Assembly (NCBI GenBank): GCA_009760855.2
Contig: WPIO01000067.1
Span: 683,501 to 747,500 of the forward strand
Length of the DNA stretch: 64,000 bases
Origin: Cristatella mucedo
Lineage: Eukaryota > Bryozoa > Phylactolaemata > Cristatellidae
Direction of reading: 5' to 3'
The notes under the pieces are model-generated. The model worked only from the letters and a program-made list of their open reading frames with translations. It was not told where the DNA came from and did no database searches. The position numbers and the translations under genes are program-made. Below are positions 37,901 to 50,274 of this stretch, piece after piece (position 1 is the first letter of the stretch; every line of letters begins with the position of its first letter).

Positions 37901-40900
37901 TTTAGCTGCCGTCCCGAAAAGCACGGAAACACAAGCCGATGACCAACACCAACAGAGTACTCTGCTACGCATCTAGCTGAGGGATGCAGGACATCATTTT
38001 CACAATTCGTCTCCCACTCGAGTGCCACTCTTTGAGGATGGCTGCAAAGTGGCCCTCCCGGAAGATGCATACAAAATCTGTCTGCCGGTGGGTTGGTGGA
38101 GGAGCAAAACCGTATGTTCATGCATATCGGAGGCTGAGCACAGCTGTGCACCGGCTTCTTCCGGTTATGCATCCTACAGCTGTTAGCCAGGAAGTCAGTG
38201 GAGGAATAATATAAGCCCGGGTCCAAGCCATGTCGGAGCCGGACCAGCGTGCAGCAGTTTAGCCCTAGCATATCATCAGACTACAGCAATCCAATGCAAA
38301 AACATGGAACAATCTCTTAAGAAGGGTCCCTCGTCGTTCATGGATTGCTATTGTCTAATGAAGATTAATGTAGACACTAACTCACAAAGCCTTATACGTA
38401 AAAGAGGCGAATAAATTTTGGCAAGCCGGCAATAAGTTTAGAAGTGGAACCTCTCAAAATTGTTGAACAAAAGGTTCTCCGTCTTATATATTGTTTTATT
38501 CCGATTAGAAGGAATTGAGATTCTGAGTAAAAACCACCGAGGGTCTTTATTTAGCCTCCATGTTTAGACTCAAAGGTTGTCTTTGAAATTGGCTGTATCT
38601 CGATCAGACAGATAGAGACTTCCTCTAGCTAATTTCAAGACCGGGCTTTAAACCTTACCTTTTTTATTTATTTGTACTAAATTAAACGGAATCTCACTGT
38701 TGTTCCCATGGACGGCATGCACGGGAACATGTTAGCCAAGGATGACAATACATGCCATATTCACTACATTAGTAAGGTCATCAAGGCGATGGGTCACGTC
38801 TGGGTTAAGATCTACAAGACTTAACTGATCGAAGTATTTGAAAAGTTCTTCTGGTAAGGGCATTTCAAATTTAGTCGCTAGAAAAATTCATGTTACTCTG
38901 TGCATACAATCCAGCAGGAAAATTGAATGAGACTTAACAATAGTCTCAGAAGGCACTAAGGCATTCCAATGGGTCACAAATAGTTAGCAATAACAATATA
39001 ATTAAGTTGTTGAAAAAGCTCAAGTTTTCCAGACAGTCAAGAATAAGTGAATCCTGTCATTGCTTTGGCTGGAAACTTTAATGTTAAAGTCTCCTGCACT
39101 GTTTCTCAACGGGCCCTCAGTCAGATGTCCTATTAATTCGGCGGACTGCTTCAGCAGTTAAAAATCACGTCCAATACTAAGATTAGGAACTGCCTTCAAT
39201 GGTGGCTTTCAATATTTCATAGTCAACATTAACATTTAGTCCCGGGTAGGGTAATGCGATTTCCTATATGTTGAGCTGCCAAAATAGCCACTAGGTCAAG
39301 CTGCTGGCAATAAATGATGTTAAAAGGCTAGTTTAAAAATCCAGGATGTTAGTACACATATCTTATGTAGTAAAAAGCTGGATGGGGATCGCTTGATCAT
39401 CGGTTAAAGTAGAAAGTTCTTACACTGATTCCGGCTTGGTTCCACAATTGCTAATTGAGCTCCTGCACCATTTCCACCCTCTTCTTTCCAAAGATCCTGT
39501 CTAAACCTTAATGGTCATTTGTGACGGATGTTTTTGCAATGCATGTCTTACACCTTTGAAGTCACTTCCACAGTTCTTCGGCAAGACAAGTACTCCTATG
39601 CTGACAACTATGGCACATCATTTCCAGTCTATGTGATCAGCTACTTCTACCCTAAACTGCTTTCTAGACTCAAAAAAGTTCTTGCCTTCCTTTTGCTGTG
39701 TCAGATTAATTCTTTTTGCAACCAAGTGCATACCTAAACCTTTTAGGCTTTGACATGGCAATACGAAACACGTGACACCAGCTTAATCTAAGTAGCTTCG
39801 TGAAGCCACAAAGATATCAGAAGAATTGCAACTTAAAATATAATGCAAGACTATTCTTCCTCTCTTGACCGTACTAAAAAATTACAGAAGCGCCATTACT
39901 TAAAGGGCATGCCCAAGAGCAGCCAGGCTTGAGGCACATAAGACTTGCAATGCTGTCTAGCAAGTGTATTTAAAGACTCCTATCATTCACGTGGTGAAAC
40001 CCTTAATCTTACAACATTTTTCTTTGGACGGCAGACCTTTTTCACTTTCGAGGATTTATGAAATACAATTAGCTATTTCTGCACCTTTGCCGCTAGGTAA
40101 AACTAACAGATTAGGATATTGACTTACCTGACGGATCCTTGACGACGGTTACAGCTCTGTTCAACGAACCCTGCCGGTTCTGGGCAATACACAAGTATGT
40201 TCCTTCATCATCGGCTTGGACCGACGGAATCCTGCAAAAGACGACCCAAGCTGCAAGGCATAGCAAGATCAGGTTTTTACTAGGATCTTAGGTCTACACA
40301 ATGAATGCAGAATTCGGGTGCAGCCGAAGGGATGTTTTATTATTAAAGTAGAATAGTTACGTTATCTATATTACAAGCTTCAATTACAACTTTAGTAAGA
40401 CTAGTGCAAGAAGGCCGTGGATGTCTGCTTACCTCAGTGTGCTGCCGTCAATGATGGCAGATTCTGATAGTGGAACTTTCTCAGAGGCATTGACTTTGAT
40501 CCATGTGTAGGTGGGAGGCGGACCACCATTTCCTTGGCAAACAAGGATAAGCTCACCTCCGATAGTCAGGCTTCCACTAACTCCTCCAGTCTCCGGGGAA
40601 GTCACGTTTACTGAGTTCGGCGGACAGCTCCCTACAATTACATAAACATAGCCACGAGGCCTCCTATTTTTTTATACGGTGCAGCAAATATAATTTCGAC
40701 ATTTTGAGGAAGGCAGAACTAACTGATTGAGTTTAATGAATGCAAAGGCGTTGGTTTTTCGATATTACTGAGCTTTTAGCCTAATAGGACCGTGTTTGTC
40801 CAAGCTAATTAAAATCTGAAACTCTAGCAATCTAGCGCAGCGACGCGTTCCACTTAGCAGAAGCTGGCTAGTCGCAGTACGATACCTTTGATGTCCACAT

Positions 40901-43900
40901 TCACGGGAACTGTATCCGAGGATGAGCCATACTTGTTGCTTGCTGTGCACGAGTAAGTTCCAGCATCCTCGGCCACGACTGAAGGCAGGCTAAAAACCGG
41001 CATCACGGAATTGCATTATGAGCTATAGTTTGCACCTGCCACCGGTTTAGGTTAAAACACACACTCCTCGCAGTACTGCAGCCTATTCTAGGATCGCTTG
41101 GACGAGTTTTGATATTCAGTCCTAGAGGTCACCAGTAACAATTTGCTGTGTCATTTTCTACTTTCTCATGGTCTTAAGATGAGATTAGGAGTACAAATCT
41201 TATAAACTATCAAACTCACGGCTTCCACAGCCAATCATTGCATCGGATGCCTATCTAAATAATGAACGGTTTCCAACGTGGCTTGCAAAAAAATTAACTA
41301 GCTCTCTTGTCATATCTCGGCTCGATCATTGTAATTCTATTTTGGCTGGTCTGACGGTAAAAGCCACTAGACAACGGCCTCTTGCAAAGAGTAGGCCTGC
41401 AAGGCTTGATTCCTCCCTGCTTAATAGCTGGCCACATGAGACTCCCAGCCTGCTGTGGCCTTATTCCGTACAGTGAGTCGCTGAGATGCCAAATAGTTTA
41501 CAACAATCTGAATTATGCGCCGTGTTAAAGAAAGGCTTGAACACCATTTTAAGAAGCTTATAAAAGGCAGGGACCCTGTTTTCACTCGAAAAACTAAAAT
41601 CCAGACAGTAGGCCCAAAATAGATTTATGAGACGATAGCAATCTTTCTGGCACACGATGAAAAGTATCACTACCCGAATATTATCGGCTAATTCAAAAGG
41701 TTTTCACCTTTCTATAATGAAAAAATCAATCTTGGAAATGTGTGCCTTCATTAAGCTCTTCAGACAAAAGCGATTAATGAATCTTTATCTCCGAGCTACA
41801 TTGATGAGATTTTCCGTTTTTTTTATAAGAGGTGGCAATCTGAATAAGGTATAGTAAAAAAAAGATAAAGATATCTCTTGAAAACCCTTTACAATATTCA
41901 CTGTGGTCTTCACGGGCAGACCAGCTTAGCCCAGCAATTACAGAGAATTGTAATTGCCTATTAAAAAAGCTGTTGCAGCCAACTCTTTCAAATGACCCGT
42001 ACTTAAACAAATACATAAATAGAATGCACTGGATACAGAGGTCCTAGCAAACTATTGCCCATTTTAACTTCTTATTTTTATTTCGGTAGCTGCCTACATT
42101 TTGATAGCTACAATGAAAAGGCTTCTTCCATAACTATCTGTCACGACGTCCTTTCCGTATTTAACATTAGGAACTATATTTTACTGTGTTTTGCACGAAA
42201 TCTAATAAGCTTCTTAGTTCTGACTCGTATAGTTTCCGGTAATTTCCTTCTGACTTGGCTACTGATAAAAGCCATGAGGCTACTTCAACCGGCTATGAAA
42301 ATGGCTGCTAGGCGAGTTTGCTTATCCTAGAGGTTTTAACATGCATCATAACTGCTTAAAGTGCTAGGGTGGCAGCATTTTGACTTACGGATACAGTGAA
42401 AAGTTCTAAGGCTGAACCCCCAAGCCCAGCATCAGCTTAGCTCCTCAGTACCTGGCTGAACTTCTAAATCAGTATCAGCCTCCTTGTGCCGTAAGGTCAT
42501 GCATAAACAATGCATCACCTGTTTATTTTCTATGCTAAAAAAGGGTGGGCAACCAAACCTTATGCTCTGCAGTTCCGAGATGATGGAACTCACCTCCAAA
42601 ACTCTTATCTAACGACAACGACTCTCCTGCTGCCGGCTATGGTACATATTTTCCAGCCGTCCTGAGCTTCTGCTTACATATTACTACTAACCTTGAGTTC
42701 TCTCCGGGCTCAGCTACTCTTCTTACTTTCTCTTTTGGAAATGACATGATGCATGTAGGCTTGTGAATGGGTTCCACTAACTGCTTACACAGTCAGTGTT
42801 CATCACACAACTCTCCTTTGCACAACCGAAACTGTCTTTAGGGCTATGAGACGTTACACACGGATTTATAGTTTGCACATCACTGAAGCTCTAGTAAAAA
42901 GAATTTCATTTCATTTTATCGCGGCCATTGTTTAGCATCTGAATGTCGGTCCATCTTCTAGGATCAGCAAAGAATAGCTTTGCCTATGTCTCTGCACATC
43001 ACACTGATGGCTGCAAGCTGTAAATTTTTTTTAGACGCCTTACGTCAGTTCGTTCCCGTTGACGATGGCTGTGATTGGCAGTGGTGCAGATTGTCGGCCA
43101 ATGATCTTGGTCCAGTTGTAGGTCGGGACAGGGTTGCCTTGGGCTTGACACGTGAGATGGGCCGAGCCACCGAGATAAATGCCAGCACTTCCCAGATCAA
43201 CGAAGGTTGCGGTTATTTTCACAGATGTGGGTTCGTAGAATTCTACATCAAATAAAACAGATTTTGTTTGCCTTCTAGCCAGGAAGAGGTATCAGACACA
43301 AAGAGAAGACTTTACTAATCCAGGCAATCACCATTTTCTGAATACATTCATCTGTCGTGGAATTAGGCAAAGATTGCAGACATAACAAGTCAAGGCATGT
43401 GCTCGTGAAAACTAGCAATGACTAGGTACTGCAGGAAAGCGTACGGAAATGGCACGATCTTACCAAGAACGTTGACACTGATCTGGCTTGATGAAATGGG
43501 CCCCAAATTTTCAATGACAGCTTGACATTGGTAGAGACCGGAAGAAGCTTTCGTGATACCAGCCAGGCTGCAAAAGAGCACCGAGCTCATTTTATAAGAA
43601 CATACGTCACACGCATTCAATTAGAAAGGCCACGTGTCAAAAAGATTCGCAAAAAATGGATGAACAATTCTGATTAAGGAAATAATGAGCAGTATAATAT
43701 ACAATGCTTTTCAAAAAGCTACGAAGCTCCAACATTTGCCTCGTGGTCTATTCTAGAACTTAATTCGATTTGACAATAAAAAGCGTGTAACAACAGCTAA
43801 ATTTTAAGTCTCTATTGTTAACTTCATTCAAAGAGGCTAAACTAAGACCCATTCGCAGGACTGTAATTGGATTAAAGAAGACAGGGCGTCGTTCCATCTT

Positions 43901-46900
43901 CGTTAAATTAAAACATCAGATACAAAGTAAGTTAATGCATTAAGGGCGTCTATTTAAATCTTTTCTCATACGGTTCCTTGCATTAAGTTACTAAGAACGT
44001 GGCAAAACGCCAATACTTAAGTAGCAAATTCCGAGAACAGAGAACAGTCTTTGGTTTATTTAACTGCATATACTTAGGACAAATCTCAAGACAAATGACT
44101 TCCAGCAGGCCGCCAATCTTGTTCGAGTAAGCAGAATTTCTGATGCTGCAAGTAAAATATTCAGTCCACTCACTTGAGAACAGCCTTTCCGGGTGAAACG
44201 ACGCCGAGCAGCTGCTGACCATCCTTTCTCAACTCCAGCTTAAGGTTAGAGTAACCAAGTGCAGAGCAGGTGATTGACAAAGTGGTTCCAGGCAAGAACG
44301 AGCTTTTGTCACCGTTTTTGGGTGAGGAGCCACGAGCTACAATCTCCAGCTTCAATGGCAACCAGTTGATTGTTACGTCTTTCCCTGCAGGCGAAGTAAA
44401 GCTGTCAGGACGATCAACACTGGCAATCATCTAATTTAACTAAATTGTATCCGGTACCACCTGCCTACGTCAGTTCGCCATTAAAGATTAACAGTTAATC
44501 GAGCTCTATGCGTTAAGCATCTGACGTGAAGCATCATGCATTAACTAACGTGTCGTATGCTTGTAAGAAACTTTTACTGCTAGCTGAAAACAGTTACCAA
44601 CCTATCAAACAGCAGAACTTGAAAAGGACAGAATATAAACTCATATGAACTGCCTTTTCAATTTTCATCGAGCCAAGCGACAGCTTGAAAGCGGCACTCG
44701 ATACTTTACAAGTCCACTCGGAACTTGACAGACAAGCAAAACTGAGGTGCTCATGATAGAAACACTTGAAAGAGGTCAAGATAATTGTCAGGTATTAAGC
44801 ACGTGGTAATAATAAAGTCTTTCTGTGGGCGCCTGCCCTTGCCTGCTGTAGCCGTGCCGATGCTTCCTCCACTGGAAAGTGAACCGAACTGGTTTTGAGC
44901 GGTGCACAAGTATACTCCGGTGTCCTCTGCTTGGAATGACGGAATCCTAAAAAATATATCACATATAAAAGAACCGAAATACAATTTTTTTTTCATTTGC
45001 ACAGCACCCCACGTGAAATAATCACTTTAGTTTAATGACTTTCCGCTCAAGAGCTCAATCGAGCAACTTAGGTCCTAGTGGCTACTAACTTAGCCAAGGG
45101 GCATCGAACTATATTGCACTCCCCGATATGGTTTTGCTGTCAGTCAAAGCAAGAAAACGAAGCGTTGCTAAGGTGAAATACCCTGAGCCCGTGGCCTACC
45201 ATCATACGCCTTTGAACTCCAAATTACTTATTTGTTATCTCCATTAAGACCTTTCGCCTATTAATTCAATGCACCTGTTGGCATGCAGTATGTTCTCCAA
45301 AAAATATTGATCGACAGAGACGTCTCGGAATTTTACAACTGCATTCCCTCTAGAGGGCGATTAGAGTTACTAATTTTCAAAGAATTGACACTAAACGGGC
45401 TTCCGCTATAATGCAATGCAATACATTAACACCGTAATTAGCTAGAACTTGAAATAGACGCTCAAACTTCAAAGTGGAAGAAATAAATATAGCCTTTAGC
45501 TAATCACAAATGGTCTTCAAAAAATACCCAAATAAGCTAGCACCAGCTTAACTGCTGCACCAGTTACTGCCTCATTGTACTGTCAGGTCGCTTGTGGAGA
45601 ATAAATTACTTGCCTACCAACTTAATAAATATAATATCGTTCCTTCAGTTAGAAACTCATGTCGACATGATCCATTGATATGCACGTCCTACACTATTGA
45701 AATCACCTTAAAATCTCTTATTCGAGGAAATGGCCCCCCTACTGCCCACTGCCACATCATTTCGGGTAGTACAGATGTGCAACCTCAAAGAAAGATTCCT
45801 CTTGACTATCAGCAATGCTTCTAACTTACTCTTTGTGGGGTGAAACGATTTCTCTTCGTGTTTAAATCCGTACCGGAGGTTGATTGAGATTTTAATGTAG
45901 CATGGAATTCTTGTAATATGTAGTACTCGAGTTTGAGGTTTTGGGGCTCACTTTTAGGTCCCTTCATTTTTTGCTCCAGTCTACATATCAGATATACTTC
46001 CCCAATAAGCTAAGCATCGTACCACAATCTTTTCGAAATGTGACTGTTTACATGTAACTCATGCAAAGCTCAAATCATTTGGAGAGAAATATTTAGTTCG
46101 TAGGCTCCCAAAACATGGAACTCACTTTCGACTTACTGCACTACATCCTTTGACTTGACCACATCTAAAAAGAAAATAATAACGCATCTACCTATTGGAA
46201 CATTTAGTGAATATATATGATTGAACAGTTATTTGCTTATCCGTTCGTGCTTCCACTAACCATATGTGCACGTTGACCCTGTGCAGGTCACCCTTAACCA
46301 TATTATTCTTGCTATTTATTGAGTGTGCTACAGCTAGCTATTCGATCGTGTTTCCTTTGCAGCAAATGTAAAGCTTTTAGAGTGTGATTAAGTTGTCTGA
46401 GGGCGCTTCACAAAGTGTTCTATCATCATTATTATTATTACTATAACACATTTTGTCTCGGTCAATCACTTGATTTGCGGACGGAAGTACATTACTTGCA
46501 TTACATTGTCACATGAGAAAGTAAGTCATTAACCCTCGCGTTCAGATTGTCGACGTTGCAGATTGTAGATGATTGAACTCCTAGAAGTGCTGTGGGAGCA
46601 ACGTAGCCTTTGAAGTGCTTTCAGAAATGGCCAGTGTGATACTAATTGCAGACCTAAAATTTATCTGTTCCGGCAATTGACTACCCATGGGAACCCACTG
46701 CTTTGTCAACTTCAGCTGCCTTGGCAACTCCGGTTAGATGGATGTGTACAGTGACCAAGGACTGATAAAGATAACCCAATCCATTGATTTAAGTTGCAAT
46801 GGGTCGCGATAGACATCGTGATTAATGCAATATGGGCCCTTTGTTGTTTTAAACAGTCGGATTTCTCTTTGTCTAATTTTTTATAGTTATTTATAAGCGA

Positions 46901-49900
46901 GATCAGTCGAGCCGCGTCTTTTTATCCCAGTTTTCTGTATATATCATTTCTTTGAATCTCTTAATTTTTTTATTTCCCTCAGAGTTTCTTATGTAGTCAT
47001 GGAGATATAAAAGTCAATAAGGAAAATCGATTGACCGTTTTACCTGGTCATGAAAACTTCCTTATAATGTATTTGAAAAAATAAAATATTGAGGATTTTC
47101 CAGCTGGAGTAAGTTTCCAGACTTTATATAACTAAAACCTGATGTTCTAATTAAATCTAGCTCTGCCAAATTTTATATAATGAATTCACAGTTCAATTAT
47201 TTTAATTTCAACTGTGAATGTGCATGCTGTACAAATCCGGCAAGTTATACAATTATCTTATACAACCCGGAAATTTTTGTCATTTGTACTGTGGCCCAGA
47301 GGGCACGAGGTGACCGTTATGTCCGTGAGTTCAGCCTACATACTCACTCATCGACAGGCACGCTCACATTTAAAAGTATATAAGGTCGGAACCATGTATA
47401 CGTTATTTTTTTAAGTGTATTAATATTATTAATATTACTTCTCGTGCGAAACTCTCTCAATTTCATAGGCTGCGTCTGTTGCAATTTAATTTGCTTTAGA
47501 TTCAATATGCATGCGACACTATATTTTTTCTTTCCGTTACTCTTCCGGTCTTTCCCTCTTTCTCGTGTACGCTCCAGCCGCATTACTTACGTGAGTTTAT
47601 TTCCAGCAATAATGATCTTGCTAGGCAATGGAACAACCTGATATGCAATGTATTTGCGCCATGTGAATCTCACGGTTGGACTTCCATTGGCATCACACTG
47701 AAGTGTGAAGGAGCCGCCGAATTTGACGTTTCCGCTGTTGCTGGTTTTCACCGTCACCGAGGTCGGTTTAAAGTTACCTTGAACGAAGGCAGAAGAGACT
47801 GTTCGCTGGCCACGATGTGCGAGAGAAGGGTACCAACATGGAACGTCGAATATATAGTATTTCAATGCAGTCTTCGCAGATCGGTGCTAATTGAACCTCA
47901 GAAAAATCCACCCAGTAACTTTGCAATCCTCTGAAGAAAAGAATGATTTGGCCAATAATACTTAAATTCAGAGTAGTTGGATTGACCAAAAATGTGTAAA
48001 TGTCAGTAGAAAAAAGGCGCAAAGCCAGGGTGTCGTTTAGAGAGCTTACCGACGACAGGCAGATTAATTTGTATAGGTCTGACCGATGATCCATAATCGT
48101 TTGTAGCGGTGCAGACATACCATCCACCATCTTGTTGCTGAAATGATGGTATTCTATAAAGAAGAATTTTCTATGCAAACACAGATACAAACTGGTTCCG
48201 TTTGCTGATTCAGAGTATCACACGCTCTCGCTAGAAATATTAAACTGATAATTTAAAATCTACATGGCACCTCAATTGACCTAGTGTTCTTTCTAGGTAT
48301 GTGTTGAAATGACTGCATGTGCCATGTCAAGTGTCACTGATGATAGCTACAAGAATAATCTGCACGTGCGAGCAACAGGCGCACTTTTAGCTTTATGTAA
48401 GCATTTTAATTATTAAGTTTAAAGCTAAACTTTGTGAGGCCGTTCGGTAATGCGTTCTAGGCTTTGAACAACAAGAAGTATCGAAAATAGGCTATCGTGG
48501 TCTCGACAACGTCAGGTTGCTTAGAGAAGTGAGAACTTATGTGTGAGTATTGCTTGACCGGTAATTAGCCTTTTAAGGAGAAAGTCTGGGAAAAAAGCAC
48601 GAGCAAGGGAATTAGGGAACGTAAATTGTTAAGCAATCTGTTTACATTGATGCCTTGTTAAAAAGCCACTGACAGTTCGTATGAATTGGTGGGTTATCCC
48701 AATTAGGATTCCGATGCCTGGCTGTGGTAGCTGCAGGGTTTGGCAGCCATTGTGAACTGAGGATTATAAGATCCGGTCCAACGAAGAAACTTTCACGGAA
48801 ATATGGTACTAATATTGAATGAAAATAATCTGGTATAACAATAAAGACTTGGTGCCTTGGGATAAATACACTTTTCCCATCACTGTTAACTTGCTTTTAG
48901 AGTTACTGACTACAGGAAAATCGAAAGTAACGGAATTGAAATAACGTTAGAGGGATAAAGGGTCTTAAAGCATTTCCTAAAAGTTTCACTATATTTCTAA
49001 TCGTGAATGAAAGTTATGCCTCTATGTGTGGCCTCACTTAAGTAGGGCTGGAAAGTTGGTACAGTTCATATAGGTCCTGCCAGCAAGTGGGCTATGGATG
49101 TCATAGATAATCACGCCTCCTAGTACTGAGCTCTCAGAGCATTGAATGCATAATCCTATTGCACGCTAGGACATTTACCAATTAGTTCTATTGCAGGCTT
49201 AATTATAATTAATTTAACGAATTTCACTGCAGAGCTTGAGAGAGAGAGAGACGAACGGCGAAAAAACATGCTAAAAATACTGTATTTGACCGTCTTAGCG
49301 TTTAATAAGGCTGGCTTGACTGCCAGCTGCTTAATGTTTCAAATTCACCCAAGGCGGAACACTGCGACTTCCGATAACGATCAATATTTATATAGAGAAA
49401 AGATCATAGTTAGTCGCAATTGTACCTAATATTAAGGTCGCAAACGCCTAAGTAACATTTTGATCATAAGACAGGAAAGTATTACCTCTCTGTGTGACAC
49501 GAGCTGTGACTAGCATTTAGGTGTCCACATACACGTAGTTTTCAACGCATTGCGTTAAAATAAAGACATGAAATGCTTTAAAAATTCTTTAGCTTTAGAA
49601 ATTTACGTATTATAAGATGGAAAAATGGATTTGAGGAGACATGCAACCAGGCATATGGGCTCACGTTCCAAATCGCAATCTTTCAATCCAGCCTGTTATT
49701 GTACAGGCTGCACTACGACAGATAATCGCCAGTTACTCAGGCAAGCAGATAACCCATCAGCTCTTAAACATCGACAGAGGAGCTTGCGTGGTTGTCATTA
49801 CCAATTGTAATGGCTAATAATGAATCGAACACTGCAGCCTTTGACCCGTGTCGTCAAGAGTAAGCACCTTACACTGGGCTGAGATTATGGGCATTTCATT

Positions 49901-50228
49901 AACATGATGCCTCGTGGTAAGCGATCGATGACAAATCTTGATGACGTTGGGGCTCATCACATGTGGCCATATAAGCTTTAAATTGTGGCTGCTTTCAATA
50001 CAGTGGGCACAACTCAAGTATCGGCTAACTCAACATTTTTAGACATTTGGTATTCACATATATGCAATTGTTCTTACATTTGTTTGGCTTCTTCCCCTTT
50101 GCTCCTAATCCGGTTCTCTCTCTCCCTACTTGGATTAATCCCTACTTCTCCATAGTTTATATCTCTAATTTCCCCCCTCTCTCTCTCTCTCTCCCTCTCC
50201 TTCTATCTTCCTCTCCCCCTCTCTCTCG

Positions 50229-50274
<46 letters not shown>

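Noticed and set aside
37879-38271. 130-codon minus-strand open frame rich in Cys
   Set aside because: No domain, no splice sites in the right phase, and an overlapping open frame on the other strand; probably an old repeat in intron 12.
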